64,000 nt of DNA. It comes from Hermatobates lingyangjiaoensis (lineage: Eukaryota > Arthropoda > Insecta > Hemiptera > Hermatobatidae). How positions within the stretch are numbered: position 1 is the first letter of the stretch; every line of letters begins with the position of its first letter. Below the pieces are notes generated by a model, which had not been told where the DNA came from, did no database searches, and saw only the letters and a program-made list of their open reading frames with translations. The position numbers were made by a program, and so were the translations under genes. Shown here in pieces: positions 1-11,800 of this stretch. The DNA lies in assembly GCA_026182355.1 (NCBI GenBank), contig JAPFBL010000569.1:248001-312000 (forward strand). The letters run 5' to 3'.

Positions 1-85
1 GTGTTCAAAACGCGTTGTTTATACCATTAAAATTTTTATACCTGGAGACCATTTCATTAGCTTTTTGCCCTATAAAAAATAGTGT
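1..85 (+). repeat. HH1 hammerhead element, truncated by the window edge
   Basis: The window opens in the last stem II bases of an HH1 unit: GTGTTC then AAA-ACGCGT-T and the HH1 tail (TTTATACCATTAAAA, TGGAGACCATTTCATTAG). Confidence 0.65.
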
Positions 86-524
86 GTTAAAATGAAAAAA
101 AAATTTTTTTAAGTAGTTACTAAGATTTAAATACTTTTAGATTCTATACATTTAATTTAATTGGTATATGCCGTGAATTTTTATGTATTGTTCTCTATTT
201 CATTTTCTTTATATTCGTTATGTTTATGTTTTATATGCTTAAGTTTATTTAATTTGTGTAATTTAACTTTGTTTGTTTTTTTTTTTTGACTACTTGTTAT
301 TAAGTATTGTAAAATTGATAATTCTGAAGATGGTGTAAGAAGCACCAAAACATGCCAAATACAAATTCTACAAAGTTATTGTGATCTAATCTTTAATTTG
401 AACAACTTTCAATTGATGAATAGTTTTCGAAGTTTGGAAACTTTATACATTAACTGCAGTAATTCAGAGTAGAGTATCAATTATCATTCTTATTATTATA
501 CATTTAAATCTAATAACTCACTTG

Positions 525-775
525 CAGTAGCGCAGCAAGGGTTGAGGGGTTGGGGCGGCATTTTGAGGTGGTAAAAACAGAAAAAAATTACAATTATAAA
601 AAGCTAATAAAAAATGTGTACTTTTCTACCAAATTCACTTTTTATGTTTTATGCGTGTAATACTGTTTTTAAACGGGTTTTTTAACTGTAATATATGCAA
701 AATTAAACATAAATTTGGTATAAATTTTTCAAACAAGTGTTTTTAAAGGGTTAAAAGTTTATATATTTATTTATG
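525..775 (+). repeat. CAGTRGCG dispersed repeat, copy 1
   Basis: CAGTAGCGCAGCAAGGG, a G-rich stretch and GCATTTTGAGG, then TTATAAAAAGC, TTTTTATGTTTTATG and AGGGTTAAAAGTTTAT in the same order as at 34309 and 61165/61500. Confidence 0.6.
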
Positions 776-1110
776 TATCAATTTAATCTAATTTAACAGT
801 TTTTCTATGATTTGAAATATGCGTTTTTGTTTTGAATAATCTTAACTTTTTCTTTCATGATGACTGCATATATATTTTGAGAACTTACTGGAATTTTGAA
901 TGTTATTTTGAAGGCGTAAATTTTATGATCACCCCGGGTGGCAAAAATAGTTGCTTAACCACTGATCAAATGCTTAGTCTGATAACTGAAAATTATACTA
1001 AAATCAAGGTAAACACATCTACCAAGTGACTCTTTGGAAGAAAACGGAGTGTTTTAGTTATCAGAGAAACTCAGAATACGCACCATGTGCGTAAATTCAT
1101 TTTACGACGC

Positions 1111-1208
1111 ACTAAGATTGATTCACCTCCCGAGGGCCAAGTGGGGATCGAACCCCAGACCTACCAGCTCAGAGACGAGTACGTTAACCATTGAACTACC
1201 CTGGCCCT
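1111..1208 (-). mobile_element. SINE head (minus)
   Basis: Reads GGGCCAGGGTAGTTCAATGG and GGTTCGATCCCCAC on the minus strand, then GGAGGTGAATCAAT; body missing. Confidence 0.7.
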
Positions 1209-1734
1209 CTTCAGAGGACCTTAAAACGTAAACAAGGAAACATATGCGAGTGAAAATCATCCAATTGATTTTTTTCACGTTTTAAATGCTTACAGGGAAG
1301 TAAAATTAATAAATATTAACAATATTATAACATAATAATATTCATTTATGTATTGACAGTTCCAAATATTATAAATTAAAAGAAACTTTCTTATATGAAA
1401 GTGCTAAAAGTTTAGTTAAAAGGTTATGCAGTTGAAGAAACTAAACACAGACGGTCGTTGGTATTAATCTGGATTGATAGAGATTAGACATTGCAATTTA
1501 CTGGATTTGCTGGTGATTCCAGTAAAACCTATTTCGTTTCAATATCCATCCAAGCCTAGACCAGCAAAGCGGGTTATTATGAAATAGTATCCCTTTTCTC
1601 TGGCAGTAAATTAGTTCGAGATATATCACTTTTTCCTGCTTCATATGTTCATGGCTTGACCATAATCAGTTATAAATCACAATAATAATATTTATACATA
1701 AGTTTTAGAGTAAACTATAGATAAACAGTAAATA

Positions 1735-1870
1735 GAAAAACATACAGTTTCTAATTTTCCATTTAATCGTCAGCAGAAGAAAAGAGATAGGGACATGCAT
1801 TGGTGTCCCTATCCCTCTCTCTTGCTGACGATTAATCCGAAAATTAGAGACTGGAAGTGTTTTTCTATTT
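1735..1870. repeat. HH4 hammerhead foldback
   Basis: Inverted arms with GAA / AATT / A / GAGACTGGAAGTG on the right and CTGACGA at 1825; stem II is reduced to GATTAATC. Tails (TTTTTCTATTTACTGT...TATAGTTTACTCT) are also inverted. Confidence 0.6.
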
Positions 1871-2379
1871 ACTGTGTACCTATAGTTTACTCTGAAACGT
1901 TTGCTCTCCTTTGTGAATCGTATTCTTGATGATAATATTTATTTATAAGTTCATAGTAAATTCTGATAAGTTTCAATTTTAATAGTTTGTGCACTTAGTT
2001 ACTATAATTCGTTGCGATGTTGACCAATGGAAGTGGAGTTTACAGGTCCATGCGTAAGGTCCCAGTTGCCCACTGCTCAGCAAAAAGCCTCAGTCGTTCT
2101 GCCAATAGGTGTAGAGGTTGCACAGTCCCTCTGTGTTAAATGATGTTTGGCAGAAAACATTAGCCTTCACTTTACAGTGAACTGCTGTTCTCTTTCTATT
2201 TCTGATTTTTGTGGTGGTTGGGTGTTGTTGTTTACTATTTTCTGTTACGGATATTGCTAGATTTTTAAATGATACTCTCGGTTGTTTACTGCGAAAAGCA
2301 GCCTTCATCTTCATGCCAACAGGGGTATTAGTTACTATATGGTATATATTCATTATTGAAAATTGTGTAAAAGGTTTTG

Positions 2380-2425
2380 TTAAGAAAACAACGCGTTTCG
2401 AACTCTGAGTGCTCTTCTTTAGGTA
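2380..2425 (-). repeat. HH2 hammerhead fragment, decayed core
   Basis: Retains GAA / ACGCGT / T / GTT and a GAGCAC...GAGTTC hairpin but the core box reads CTAAAGA. Confidence 0.45.
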
Positions 2426-2569
2426 TACAAGGTTTGTCTGCCTTATCACATTCCTATTCTGCCATCTCACAGTCAAAAGATAAACCTGAAGTAGAAAGCT
2501 TAATTTGAGAGGAATAACAAACTAAGACTTCGCACACAAAAAGGATTAATTCAAACGATACATTTAGGA

Positions 2570-2700
2570 TATATAGTCAATGATCAAACCACAATAAGAA
2601 AATGGGAAAACAAGACTAAGATCTTTCAACCGTAACAAGCGGTCTTCGTCAGAGTCAAAAACCCAACTGAAACACTAGATGCAGAGAACATCTGAATATT
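2570..2700 (-). repeat. HH3 hammerhead element
   Basis: Minus-strand HH3 unit (tail TTGTGGTTTGATCATTG) with an intact ribozyme-type core at 2614-2656. Confidence 0.65.
2614..2656 (-). ncRNA. Hammerhead-type ribozyme candidate, HH3
   Basis: GACT / CTGACGA / A / GACCG-CTTGTTA-CGGTT / GAA / AGATCT / T / AGTC: every element intact, 4-bp stem I, stem II with one G-U pair. Confidence 0.75.
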
Positions 2701-3059
2701 AGGACACTAGAATATTAGAATATATAGTGTTCATCATCAGGTGGTATCTATTATACAAACAAAAATATGTTTACTTTTGTATTATATAGTAATGAATACA
2801 AGTTGATGATGGACACTAAATGTTTGAAACACCTCGTTTGATTATATCCTATTTCTATGTGAAGACTGTTTATTTGCCTTCTAATCGTCAGTAAATACGA
2901 CACAATAACTGCTTGCGCTGCTTGAGAGAACACTTCATGTTATTAGTAAAACTTGTTAGTGTATTGTTTATCTAGAGTCTTTTTCCATAATTCTAATAAT
3001 TGTTTGTTTAATTTCGATAAATTATAATATGTCTAAATAAAATGTGTTATACTTGCATA

Positions 3060-3383
3060 GGGGGTCAGGCTAGCTCAGTGGTTACGTGCTCGCCTCTAAT
3101 CTGATAGGACCGGGGTTCGATCCCCACCTGGCCCTCGATTTATTCATGCGGGAGGTGAATAAATCCGAGCACGTCGTCCCTCGGAGAAGGACGTTAAACT
3201 GTCGGTCCCGAGCCTGTACGATGGCAGGTACTCGTTAAAGATCCCTACTCTAAATACACTTGAATTAGGCAAAATTTAGGACTCCCACTGTAGAATCAAT
3301 CTTCATTGTGTGGTATCACAAAGGGCCAATGCTCGGCCTAAGTGAGTTCCCTTGTGGAACTGCCACTGCAACCTAACCTAACC
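3060..3383 (+). mobile_element. tRNA-derived SINE, full length, with target-site duplication
   Basis: A 324-bp unit flanked by TATACTTGCATA (3048-3059, 3384-3395). The head has a box A (TAGCTCAGTGGTTA) and box B (GGTTCGATCC) in a tRNA-like 73-bp fold, then a conserved body (CTCGGAGAAGGACGTTAAA, CTACTCTAAATACACTTGA, TTTAGGACTCCC) and a tail of CCTAA-type repeats. It would be transcribed by RNA polymerase III and mobilised by a LINE. Confidence 0.9.
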
Positions 3384-3395
3384 TATACTTGCATA

Positions 3396-4000
3396 AATAT
3401 CTTTGAAATAACTTAAAATTAATATTTTAGAAATGAAATGACCAAATAAGTTGAGCACCTTGGTTACCTAAGTGATTGATTTATGATTTTTTAAAAATTT
3501 ACCGGATATTGTTTTGTTATTGTATTAACAATATCAGTACATTTATTGAGTAAACTACAATATCATTGTGTTTAGAAGTACTAAAATATACGTGCAAACT
3601 GTTAGCACCACAGAGGTAAGAAAACATAATTTATTACAAAAGTATGTTTCCTTATTTCGTGGATCCGTGATAATAGCCGTTCAAACGGCTTAATTATTTG
3701 ACAATTAACGTCTATATTGTATTAGAATTGTTATTATTATTATAATTTTGCAATTAATACCTGTAATCTATATAAGGGAACAGGTGATTAATAAACTCAG
3801 TGGTGTGGGTTTACCCAAATTTGGGGGTTACCCAAATCAGGAAAAAACATAACATAAGATTACATATGCTACTAGTAAACTAAATATTCCGTATTAAGCA
3901 ACTATCTAAATTAACAAAACTAATTTTTTTTAAAAAAAATAGCTACTGGAAGAAAATGTGTAAACTCCCTGTTATACGTATTAGAATTATTAGTAATGAA
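3396..4000. other. No gene recognised
   Basis: AT-rich; the sequence continues featureless from 4076 to 4944 after the HH7 unit. Confidence 0.5.
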
Positions 4001-4004
4001 GTCC

Positions 4005-4075
4005 ATCATACCTCGTAAGATTTCTGTAGAGCTCGACCGGTTTTGGGTCCGTCTGGTTCCCATCATCAACTGACT
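4005..4075 (-). repeat. HH7 hammerhead-type unit
   Basis: TTGATGA / T / GGG...CCC / AAA / ACCGGT / C / GAGC at 4031-4073 on the minus strand; G12 changed to A and stem I does not pair. Confidence 0.5.
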
Positions 4076-4944
4076 GTATTTAATTTTTTTTTGCAACCTC
4101 CCCGTGAAGTACTGCAGAAGAATAACAAATAATAAATAACCATTTTTATTGTATGCTTTGAAGACCTATGATTGATGCCCATTAAGTTTTATTATATAAA
4201 TGCGAATCTGTTTCATTGTATAAATATATAAATTTGCAAATAATTTGATATAGTTCTTTTTTAGAAATATAATCTTCTAGTGTTATCATTTTGATTTAAC
4301 TGCAATGCTATGATGTTTAGAGCTATTAAAGCAGTATTTACCGTTAAATGTTTAGATTGGGTGATCACAAATTGGTAAGACTCTGCAACACGATTTCTAT
4401 TGAATTACTAACTTACTTTGTAATTATTCTATATCTTTAATTATTTTATATCTTTTTTTTTTTAATAAAACAACACGTTTTTAATGGTTTCAGCCTGTTA
4501 TGATTGAATAGAAGGTTTGAGAAAGCAGAGCTGGATAAGTCGGAAGTTTCCTATTAAAAAGATATTATCGTTAAACAGTAAAATATAGAACAAAGGAAAT
4601 CTTTGCTAACAATCTTGCAGGTACTTAACATTGAAAAAGAAAGAATTTACCAAAGGCTTTGAACTGGAATGACTGTAACTAATGTGCAATAGATGTTTTA
4701 GCAGAGTCCAACATTTTTGTTTTTTTCTTTTCAAAGTTCTAAGTCACTTAGAATTGTCTTGAAAACTCATTCTGTTTGCTCTATACTCTATGTTGTCTGT
4801 TAGTCACTATTTGTTCCAGTCTTGCAAGTGGGATCCAAGTTATAAAACTTAAATTAACTGTATTTGTTTTCTAAACATTAACATTATTTCATCTCTTTAG
4901 AAAATAGGGAATTTAATAATTTAAATCTGATACATTTTTGTGCA

Positions 4945-5462
4945 GCATGGTAGCACAGTGGACTGGGTGCTCGCCTCTGGACTGGTAAATACCAGACTGG
5001 TATCCCAGTGGATTGCGTGCTCATTTCTGGACTGGTAGCCCAGTGGACTGCGTGCATGCCTCTGGACTGGTAGATACCAGACTGGTATCCCAGTGGATTG
5101 CGTGCTCATTTCTGGACTGGTAGCCCAGTGGTCTGCGTGCATGCCTCTGGACTGGTAGATACCAGACTGGTATCCCAGTGGATTGCGTGCTCATTTCTGG
5201 ACTGGTAGCCCAGTGGACTGGGTGCTCGCCTCTGGACTGGTAGATACCAGACTGGTATCCCAGTGGATTGCGTGCTCATTTCTGGACTGGTAGCCCAGTG
5301 GTCTGCGTGCATGCCTCTGGACTGGTAGATACCAGACTGGTATCCCAGTGGATTGCGTGCTCATTTCTGGACTGGTAGCCCAGTGGACTGCGTGCATGCC
5401 TCTGGACTGGTAGATACCAGACTGGTATCCCAGTCGTTTGCGTGCTCGCCTCTGGACTGATA
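4945..5462 (+). repeat. 85-bp minisatellite derived from the SINE head
   Basis: Units of 85 bp (for example GCATGCC at 5054 and 5139) made of alternating TAGCCCAGTGGACTGCGTGC and TCTGGACTGGTAGATACCAG pieces, which correspond to the SINE head segment around TAGCTCAGTGGTTACGTGC and CTCTGAACTGGTAG. The array is followed in the same orientation by SINE body sequence at 5522. Confidence 0.8.
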
Positions 5463-5521
5463 GATCTTGCTTTCCATTCTTACTCTCTACTTCGATTTCT
5501 TAAAATAGGAACTGAAAATAT

Positions 5522-5640
5522 CTGAGGATGTCAACCCTCGGAGGAAAGTACGATGTTAGGTACTCGTTAAAAACCCCTGCTCTAAATATACTTGAGCTAG
5601 GAAAAAGTTTGGGGCTCCCAATGGAAAATCAACCAGGCAA
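5522..5640 (+). mobile_element. SINE body next to the minisatellite
   Basis: TCTGAGGATGTCAACCCTCGG, TACGATGTTAGGTACTCG, CTCTAAATATACTTGAG and GGGGCTCCCAATG follow the SINE body order. Confidence 0.65.
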
Positions 5641-5914
5641 TATTGCTCACCCATTCCTAAAATGGATGTCAAATAATAAATGAGCCACTCTTTACGCCAC
5701 CTAAACAGAACTGATGTTGAAAGCCTGTAAGTGTGAGCGTTGTAAAACAACCCTTCAATTATTTTCTCCCAATAGTCCACAAAGGCAAATCCTATGACTT
5801 CAACATTTTGAAAGGCAAACATTAGCTAAGTGGCCCATCTAAAATAATTTTTCTTTAAAATTAACTAATTATTTTTTGTCACCATAATCTTGTATGGAAA
5901 TGTACCCATAAAAA

Positions 5915-6005
5915 TTTAGAGTAGGGATTTTTAAAGAGTACCTGACACCATACATTAACGTTCTCTCAGAGAGTTGACGTGTTCAGATATTTTCACTTCT
6001 CACGC
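5915..6005 (-). mobile_element. SINE body, minus strand
   Basis: Complement of the SINE body (TAGAGTAGGGATTTTTAAAGAG, GTACCTGACACC, AACGTTCTCTC), in opposite orientation to 5522-5640. Confidence 0.6.
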
Positions 6006-6044
6006 CAAGAAATCGAAATCTAGAGTAAGAATCGAAATCGGGAT

Positions 6045-6605
6045 CTACCAATCCAGAGTACGCAATCTACTGGGCTACCGGTCCAGAGGCAAGCACGCAA
6101 TCCACTGGGCTACTGGTCCAGAGGCGAGCAGTCAATCCACTGGTCTACCAGTCCAGAGGAGAGCATGCAATCCTCTGGGCTACCAGTCCTGGACCGACCA
6201 ATCCAGAGGCAAGCACGCAATCCACTGGACTACCAGTCCAGAGGCGAGCCCGCAATCTACTGGGCTACCAGTCCTGGATCGACCAGTCCAGAGGCAACCA
6301 TGCAATTCACTGGACTACCAGTCCCGGACGGAGCAGTCCAGAGGCGAGCACGCAATCCCCTGGGCTACCAGTCCTGGATAGACCAGTTCAGAGGCAAGCA
6401 TGCAATCCACTGGACTACCAGTCCAAAGGCAAGGAAGCAATCCACTGGATTACCAGTCCTGGATCGACCAGTCCAGAGGCGAGCACGCAAACCCCTGAGC
6501 TACCAGTCCTGGACTACCAGTCCTGGACCGACCAGTCCAGAGGCAAGCACGCAAACCACTGGACTACCTGTCCAGAGACCAGTTCGCAATCCTCTGGGCT
6601 ACCTT
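6045..6605 (-). repeat. About 34-bp minisatellite derived from the SINE head, inverted
   Basis: Repeats of CAATCCACTGGGCTACCAG and TCCAGAGGCAAGCACG with inserted TCCTGGACCGACCAG blocks. This is the complement of the SINE head around box A. It mirrors the 4945-5462 array about the two SINE bodies. Confidence 0.8.
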
Positions 6606-6609
6606 GACT

Positions 6610-7930
6610 TACAAAATTGTATAAAAGTTCTCTATTCTCTAAAGAAACGAAATAGTGTTGATTAGACAACAAATAAAAGTGTTTTGTCACTTTGATGCCG
6701 TCCGCAAGACTTGAACAAATAAAGACTAACATCCACTTTTGGATTTTGTTGAGTGATATTTATTATCCAATGTGGATATCTTAATAACAGGACTATCTCA
6801 AGTCTACTAATCAACTCATACACTTGTGCTTCATACAATGTTAAACACACAGGTCTTAATGAAGGTGTGTGCATTTCAAGCGAGAACCTTAATAGATTTA
6901 TGAATAATGAATCAACGATTAATCCTTTACTTTATGGATAATTTAAAGGGTTACTTATTAATAATTATTATATAGTGTCTTCACTTTAAAATATCATATA
7001 CAGTGTATGCTAATGAACCGAATCAGTAGCAGGAGAACCGATTACAAACAAAATCAATTTACGATAAAGTAGGACAAAGTTAATCTATTCAAACAGGCAC
7101 ACTTCAAATTAGAAGCACACTAATTTGAATTGATTTCAATATCAAACCATTTATTAGCCAGCCAACATTACAAATGGTCTAGCTAAACAATTAGATTAGT
7201 GACTTTAATTAGTGCTTAAAATTTAATGATCAATACGAAGTAGACTTGTAATTGATAATTAACAGTATCTTTACAACAGGAAGATCAATATTAATCAAGT
7301 GTAATCGGCTGAAGTCGTTTACAGATTTAAATAAGGGTTGTCTGCCGCTCAGTTATTTGACACCGGTATTTGAGTCCCAAGATGGATTTCACTATGAATA
7401 TAATGCTTTTTATAGTATACTAGACTACCAGTGACCCTTTATGTCACTCAGAAATTATAACAATAGGTACTATTGAAATTAATTCACTGAACGTGATTGT
7501 CAGGGATAATTTTATTTGTTGTTTTTTGTTATTAAGGCACGAAAACAGATTATTATATGGTCCAAGCTTTTGATATAGTATCCTTAACTTAATTTAAGAT
7601 ATATACAGCCATAAGTATATTTAGCAAAATAAAAATCATTTAAAAATTTATTTTATCATATTAATAAATAAAACATCAATTCAAGTTATATAAACAATGA
7701 AATATATTTAAAACAAACAAAACTTGAAAACTGAAATATTCAATTTATTTAACCAACATAAAATAATATTAATGAAAGGAATGTGTCTTTATAATATTGC
7801 CTTACAACATTCGTATTTTATCTGACAGTTGTGTTCAAGTTAGTTTCTAAAATTATTCATTTTTAACCTCTAATGTAGTAGTTTATTATATATTTGTTAT
7901 AATTTGTTATAATACATTGCAGTACTGTCA
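6610..7930. other. No gene recognised
   Basis: AT-rich unique sequence with scattered short frames only. Confidence 0.5.
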
Positions 7931-7934
7931 TGAG

Positions 7935-8052
7935 CGAGCACGCAAGCCTCTGGGCTACTCACGCACCATTTAGGACTCCCAATGGAATAGAATCTTCATT
8001 GGCTATCATTGGCTTATGTGTGTTCCTTGTGAGACTGCCACTGCAACCTAAA
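7935..8052 (+). mobile_element. SINE tail plus head-satellite fragment
   Basis: GAGCACGCAAGCCTCTGGGCTAC resembles the minisatellite units; it is followed by the SINE 3' part (TTTAGGACTCCCAATGG to TGCAACCTAA). Confidence 0.55.
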
Positions 8053-8054
8053 TT

Positions 8055-8965
8055 TTCTTCAGACCGTATAAATACATTGCAAAATTATAAAAAATAGTCG
8101 GCAATTTTCTAAATTGTCTACTAATATACGTATTTTTTAGAGGACAATGTAGATTTATTTAAATAATCGTTGTAAGGTACTAGGTTGGATATGGGTGTAG
8201 TCCCAGGTTTTATATGTATTTCATTAAGTTAAACGTTTGCGGGGTTATAATTGATTCGGAAGTCTAATAACACATCAAATCCCTAGAACTGTTTGGTTTA
8301 AACATATCAAACGAAGAAAGAAACACTGTGATTAAGCATTCATATCTGCAATACAAGCTCAAGAAAAAACTATAATCTCAATTTAATATTAAACATTTTG
8401 AACAAAAACCCAGAAATAACATTTTAATATAATATCTTATTTTACACAATAGATGTCCGCGATAATTGCAAGATATTACTACAAATATAATTTTTTTTTT
8501 ATAAAAAAACATAAACTTTCCTACCGTTAAGCCGACTAATTCTCAATGACCTTCTAATTCCTGTTTGTTGCGGTTTTGACTGCCAAACTGCACACTAAGG
8601 TAAATAATAAATTATAATAAGTTTAAATATGTAAATTTATAATCTGACTTTTATGATGCAAATGAAAAGATCAAGGAAATTTTAAAGCTTTAAATTTTTT
8701 TTTAAGATAATTCAAAAAAAAGGTTTAATTCGAAGCGAAGGTACTTCAAAAAATGATGGTTTAAATATAAAAGAAGAATATATTGAATATAATTCAAACT
8801 TCGTCAATAAAATGATATTGATTTCATGATAATTAGAATAGAGTTAAAGAAAGAAATCATTAATAGGAGTATATGACAAGAGAAATTTAATAATGCTGAA
8901 ATTTTAATATAGATTCATAAGATAAAAATTGTATAATCAATTGAAATGTTCACGTGGCATTTACA
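8055..8965. other. No gene recognised
   Basis: AT-rich sequence with poly-A and poly-T runs; a tandemly duplicated ACTTAAAAACAACGTTATATG segment lies just beyond, at about 9123 and 9195. Confidence 0.5.
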
Positions 8966-8967
8966 CA

Positions 8968-9032
8968 AATGTACAGCCATACACACACATACACACAAAC
9001 ACACACACACACATACACACACACACACAAGA
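8968..9032 (+). repeat. (CA)n microsatellite
   Basis: Interrupted CACACATACACA repeat. Confidence 0.9.
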
Positions 9033-9539
9033 TCTCACTTTCTGAAGGTGCTTGTACATTTTACTGACTTAAGTATATTATTCAAATATTTATTGTTATG
9101 ATAACGAGGTTAAGAACACTATACTTAAAAACAACGTTATATGTCTCAAGTTTTGTATACAGGTATAAAGATTATATACCTATAAGATTATATACTTAAA
9201 AACAACGTTATATGTCTCAAGTTTTGTATATAGGTACAAAGATTATAGTAAATATCACCGTAATTCAATGGCCAAAAGGAAATGTAGTATTTTGTTGAAG
9301 CATATTGAAATAAACTATGATTAAAAAAAAACAGAAACTTACACACAAAATAACACATTAAGTACCAACAACACCTCACTTGTGTACTTAAATACGTATA
9401 ATACTGAGGAGAAAAGTACTTCTGTTTTTCTTTTTCTGTTTTATTAAAAAGATAAACAGATATTGGCATGTTTATCGTATTTTACGATTGACATGTACAA
9501 ATTTTTACAATTTAATCATAATGGAAGACAAACGTTTCA

Positions 9540-9630
9540 GAGTATACCATAGGTACACAGTAAATAGGTACACACTTAAATTATCAAATTTTTGGTTCAA
9601 CCGTCATCAGGAGAGATGAGATGCCACTTG
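9540..9630 (-). repeat. HH4 hammerhead-type unit
   Basis: CTGATGA / C / GGTT-GA-ACC / AAAAATTTGA on the minus strand; GAA has become AAA. Confidence 0.5.
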
Positions 9631-9734
9631 TGAAGCAACGGTTGGAGAATTTTTAGAAATGTATTAAAATGACATCCTATGCTGACATTCGCAAAAACAA
9701 TTTCTTTATTAATATAGCAGTGCATCACTATGTA

Positions 9735-9945
9735 CAATAACCAGCCATCAACGATTCTTTTTACATCTATAGTGGATGTAGTAATTGGCAGTCCCAGGTC
9801 ACTTACCCACTGCTACATAACTGTAGTACCACTTGATTGTGGGGTTAGTTTATAAATATTTATACTCTTTTATTTGGTTAATAGGTTTACATTATTTCGT
9901 GGTCGTTTTTTACTATGAACATAACACACAAGGATATGTACATAC
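9735..9945 (+). repeat. Dispersed repeat shared with 38150-38345
   Basis: CAACGATTCTTT, TATAGTG, AATTGGCAGTCCCAGGTC, TATACTCTTTTATTTGGTT and ACATTATTTCG occur in the same order at 38165-38325. Confidence 0.55.
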
Positions 9946-9979
9946 ACAATTGTTTAAACCGACTCCCTAGCGTGTAATA

Positions 9980-10262
9980 ACATCAGCCGTTGACCGGCTT
10001 TTTGTTTGTTCGGTGATTCAACAGATTCCTTACTGGGATTCCTAAACTTTGCTTAACTCAAGTGTATTTCAAGCAGGGATCTTTAACTTTGTACATGACA
10101 TCGTACAGGCTTGCAATGGACGACTAAACGCCCTCTCCGAGGGAAAAATATTCAGATTTATTCACCTCCCATGTAAATAAATCAATGGTCAGGTGGGTAT
10201 CGAACCCTGGACCTACCAGTTCAGAAGCGAGTACGTTAACCATTCAGCTAACCTGACCCCTT
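9980..10262 (-). mobile_element. SINE, long-tail subtype (minus)
   Basis: Head with boxes A and B near 10190-10260, body to about 10045, then a CAAACAAAAAGCCGGTC segment that marks the subtype seen also at 16342 and 28555. Confidence 0.75.
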
Positions 10263-10639
10263 ACATAACACAATGTAAAAACATCAGATATTGAGAAGTT
10301 TAGAAGTCTGACGAGTCCTTCATCATAGATAAGTAGCATATCTTGTAACATCGTTACATAGTTGTATTTAATTATGCAATATCTCATTAAGCCGGGTTTT
10401 ATTTTTTACGTTTTTTTTCCCCTTTACCAGGATATTACAGATTTGAAATTCTCATTAAATCAACGAAATAGGTTTATGATTTTTAAGTTACGACTGTTAT
10501 AAAGTGTGCTTATATAAGATAAATTTATTTATATTTTTTTTTTTGTATCCCAAAGCAATCTATTTCAAGGGTAAGGTTAAGGCGTTGTTATGATTAATTT
10601 TCAGAATGAATTAAAAAAAAAAAAAGGAAAAAGACAAGT

Positions 10640-10880
10640 AATTTAAGATTATAATCTGTAGGGATTCAGAATGGTTTAGGGACCTTGATAGAAATGAAAG
10701 TGTGTTGGGGAGGGCGCGGAGAAGAGAGACACCAAGGTTGGGCTGAACGGGACAGAGGGTAGATAGAGACAGTGCGCGGAGGGGACAGGTGAAGGGAGGC
10801 CCGGCCTGCGTACAGTTCAAGGCCTTTGGGCTTGTGGTCTCAATCCATCGCTCACATCGACATGCATTCCTCGGCCTATT
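10640..10880. other. Purine-rich patch
   Basis: GGGGAGGGCGCGGAGAAGAG and GGGACAGGTGAAGGGAGG; the 69-codon minus frame is low-complexity. Nothing else recognised. Confidence 0.3.
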
Positions 10881-11175
10881 CCCAAACCGGTAGTGTTTAA
10901 TATTATCCCTGGAATTAAAGAAATACGGGATGAGTACACTGCAGACATGGTCACACTCATATGCATATGGTCACACTCATATGCACATGGGCACACTCAT
11001 CTCAACATGTCTAGAGTATTTATACCAGGTTTAAGTTTTATTCATCTCACTCCGAACTAATATATATATATACATATATAATCGCTCTCCGTACTTCGAC
11101 ATGAGGAGATATCTCTCACTTCGTCCTCTCTTCTAGTCTACTCCTGATGTCGAACAACAATTAAAATATTGAGAA

Positions 11176-11444
11176 TATATGAGCCGTTTATTTTGAAAGT
11201 GGCCTAATTCCATTTTCCAAAAAAATTTAGCTAGCTATTTAAATAATTACATTTTTACGTTATCTTTACCTTTTGCAGCAAATTGTACAAAATTTATTTA
11301 AAATTACTAAGAATTTTTATAACAAAAATTAATTGATAAATAAAATGACAATATTTTTAAATTTTGTAAAACGCAAACCCTTAAATATCTCGATTTTAAC
11401 ATAAATGGAATTAGGCCACTTTCAAAATAAGCGGCTCATATATA
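11176..11444. mobile_element. MITE with about 40-bp terminal inverted repeats
   Basis: GAGCCGTTTATTTTGAAAGT-type left end and ACTTTCAAAATAAGCGGCTC right end, each continuing with GGCCTAATTCCATTT or its complement. TATA flanks fit a TA duplication of Tc1/mariner-type. The 190-bp interior is AT-rich and non-coding. Confidence 0.75.
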
Positions 11445-11520
11445 TGATGAAACCACAATTTGAAATGGGAAAACAAAACTAAGATCTTTCAACCGTAATA
11501 AGTTTATGTATATATATATA
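11443..11520 (-). repeat. HH3 partial unit
   Basis: Minus-strand HH3 tail and GAA / AGATCT / T / AGTT; truncated inside stem II and followed by (TA)n. Confidence 0.5.
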
Positions 11521-11800
11521 GTTCAATATACACAAAAAAACATAGAGAAATCAACAGAACACACTTACAGTCTCTAATTTTCGGTTTGAACCGTCTTCAG
11601 GAGAGATAAGAGAGGGAAACCAAGCGCACTGGTTCAGAGACGGTTGGAAACCGTCTTGTTACAGAGGGTCTCCAACCGTCTCTGAACCAGTGCGCTTGGT
11701 TTCCCTCTCTTATCTCTACTGAAGACGGTTCAAACAAAAATTAGAGACTGTAAGTGTGTTCTTTTGATTTATCTATGTTTCTTTGTCTATATTGAACTAT
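11520..11800. repeat. HH4 hammerhead foldback with long spacer arms
   Basis: Arms of about 110 bp around a short centre near 11645; they also carry an inverted CAGTGCGCTTGGTTTCC block. Left core is intact, right core has AACC changed to AACA. Confidence 0.7.
11571..11604 (-). ncRNA. Hammerhead-type ribozyme candidate, HH4
   Basis: TCTC / CTGAAGA / C / GGTT-CA-AACC / GAA / AATT / A / GAGA: 4-bp stem I, 4-bp stem II, 2+2 palindromic stem III, predicted cleavage 3' of the A complementary to T11575. Confidence 0.7.

Noticed and set aside
3060..3135. Possible tRNA gene (boxes A and B, tRNA-like fold)
   Set aside because: The sequence continues into a conserved SINE body with target-site duplications; other heads in the window do the same.
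3365..3386. TTAGG/CCTAA telomere-like repeats
   Set aside because: Only two or three units, always at SINE 3' ends, so they are SINE tails and not telomeric DNA.
4921..5397. Overlapping 68-73-codon frames
   Set aside because: They repeat with the 85-bp minisatellite period and encode its repeat only.
11085..11150. Hammerhead-like CTCCTGATGTCGAAC
   Set aside because: Between the CTGATG box and CGAA there is no room for stem II; probably an HH9 deletion remnant.
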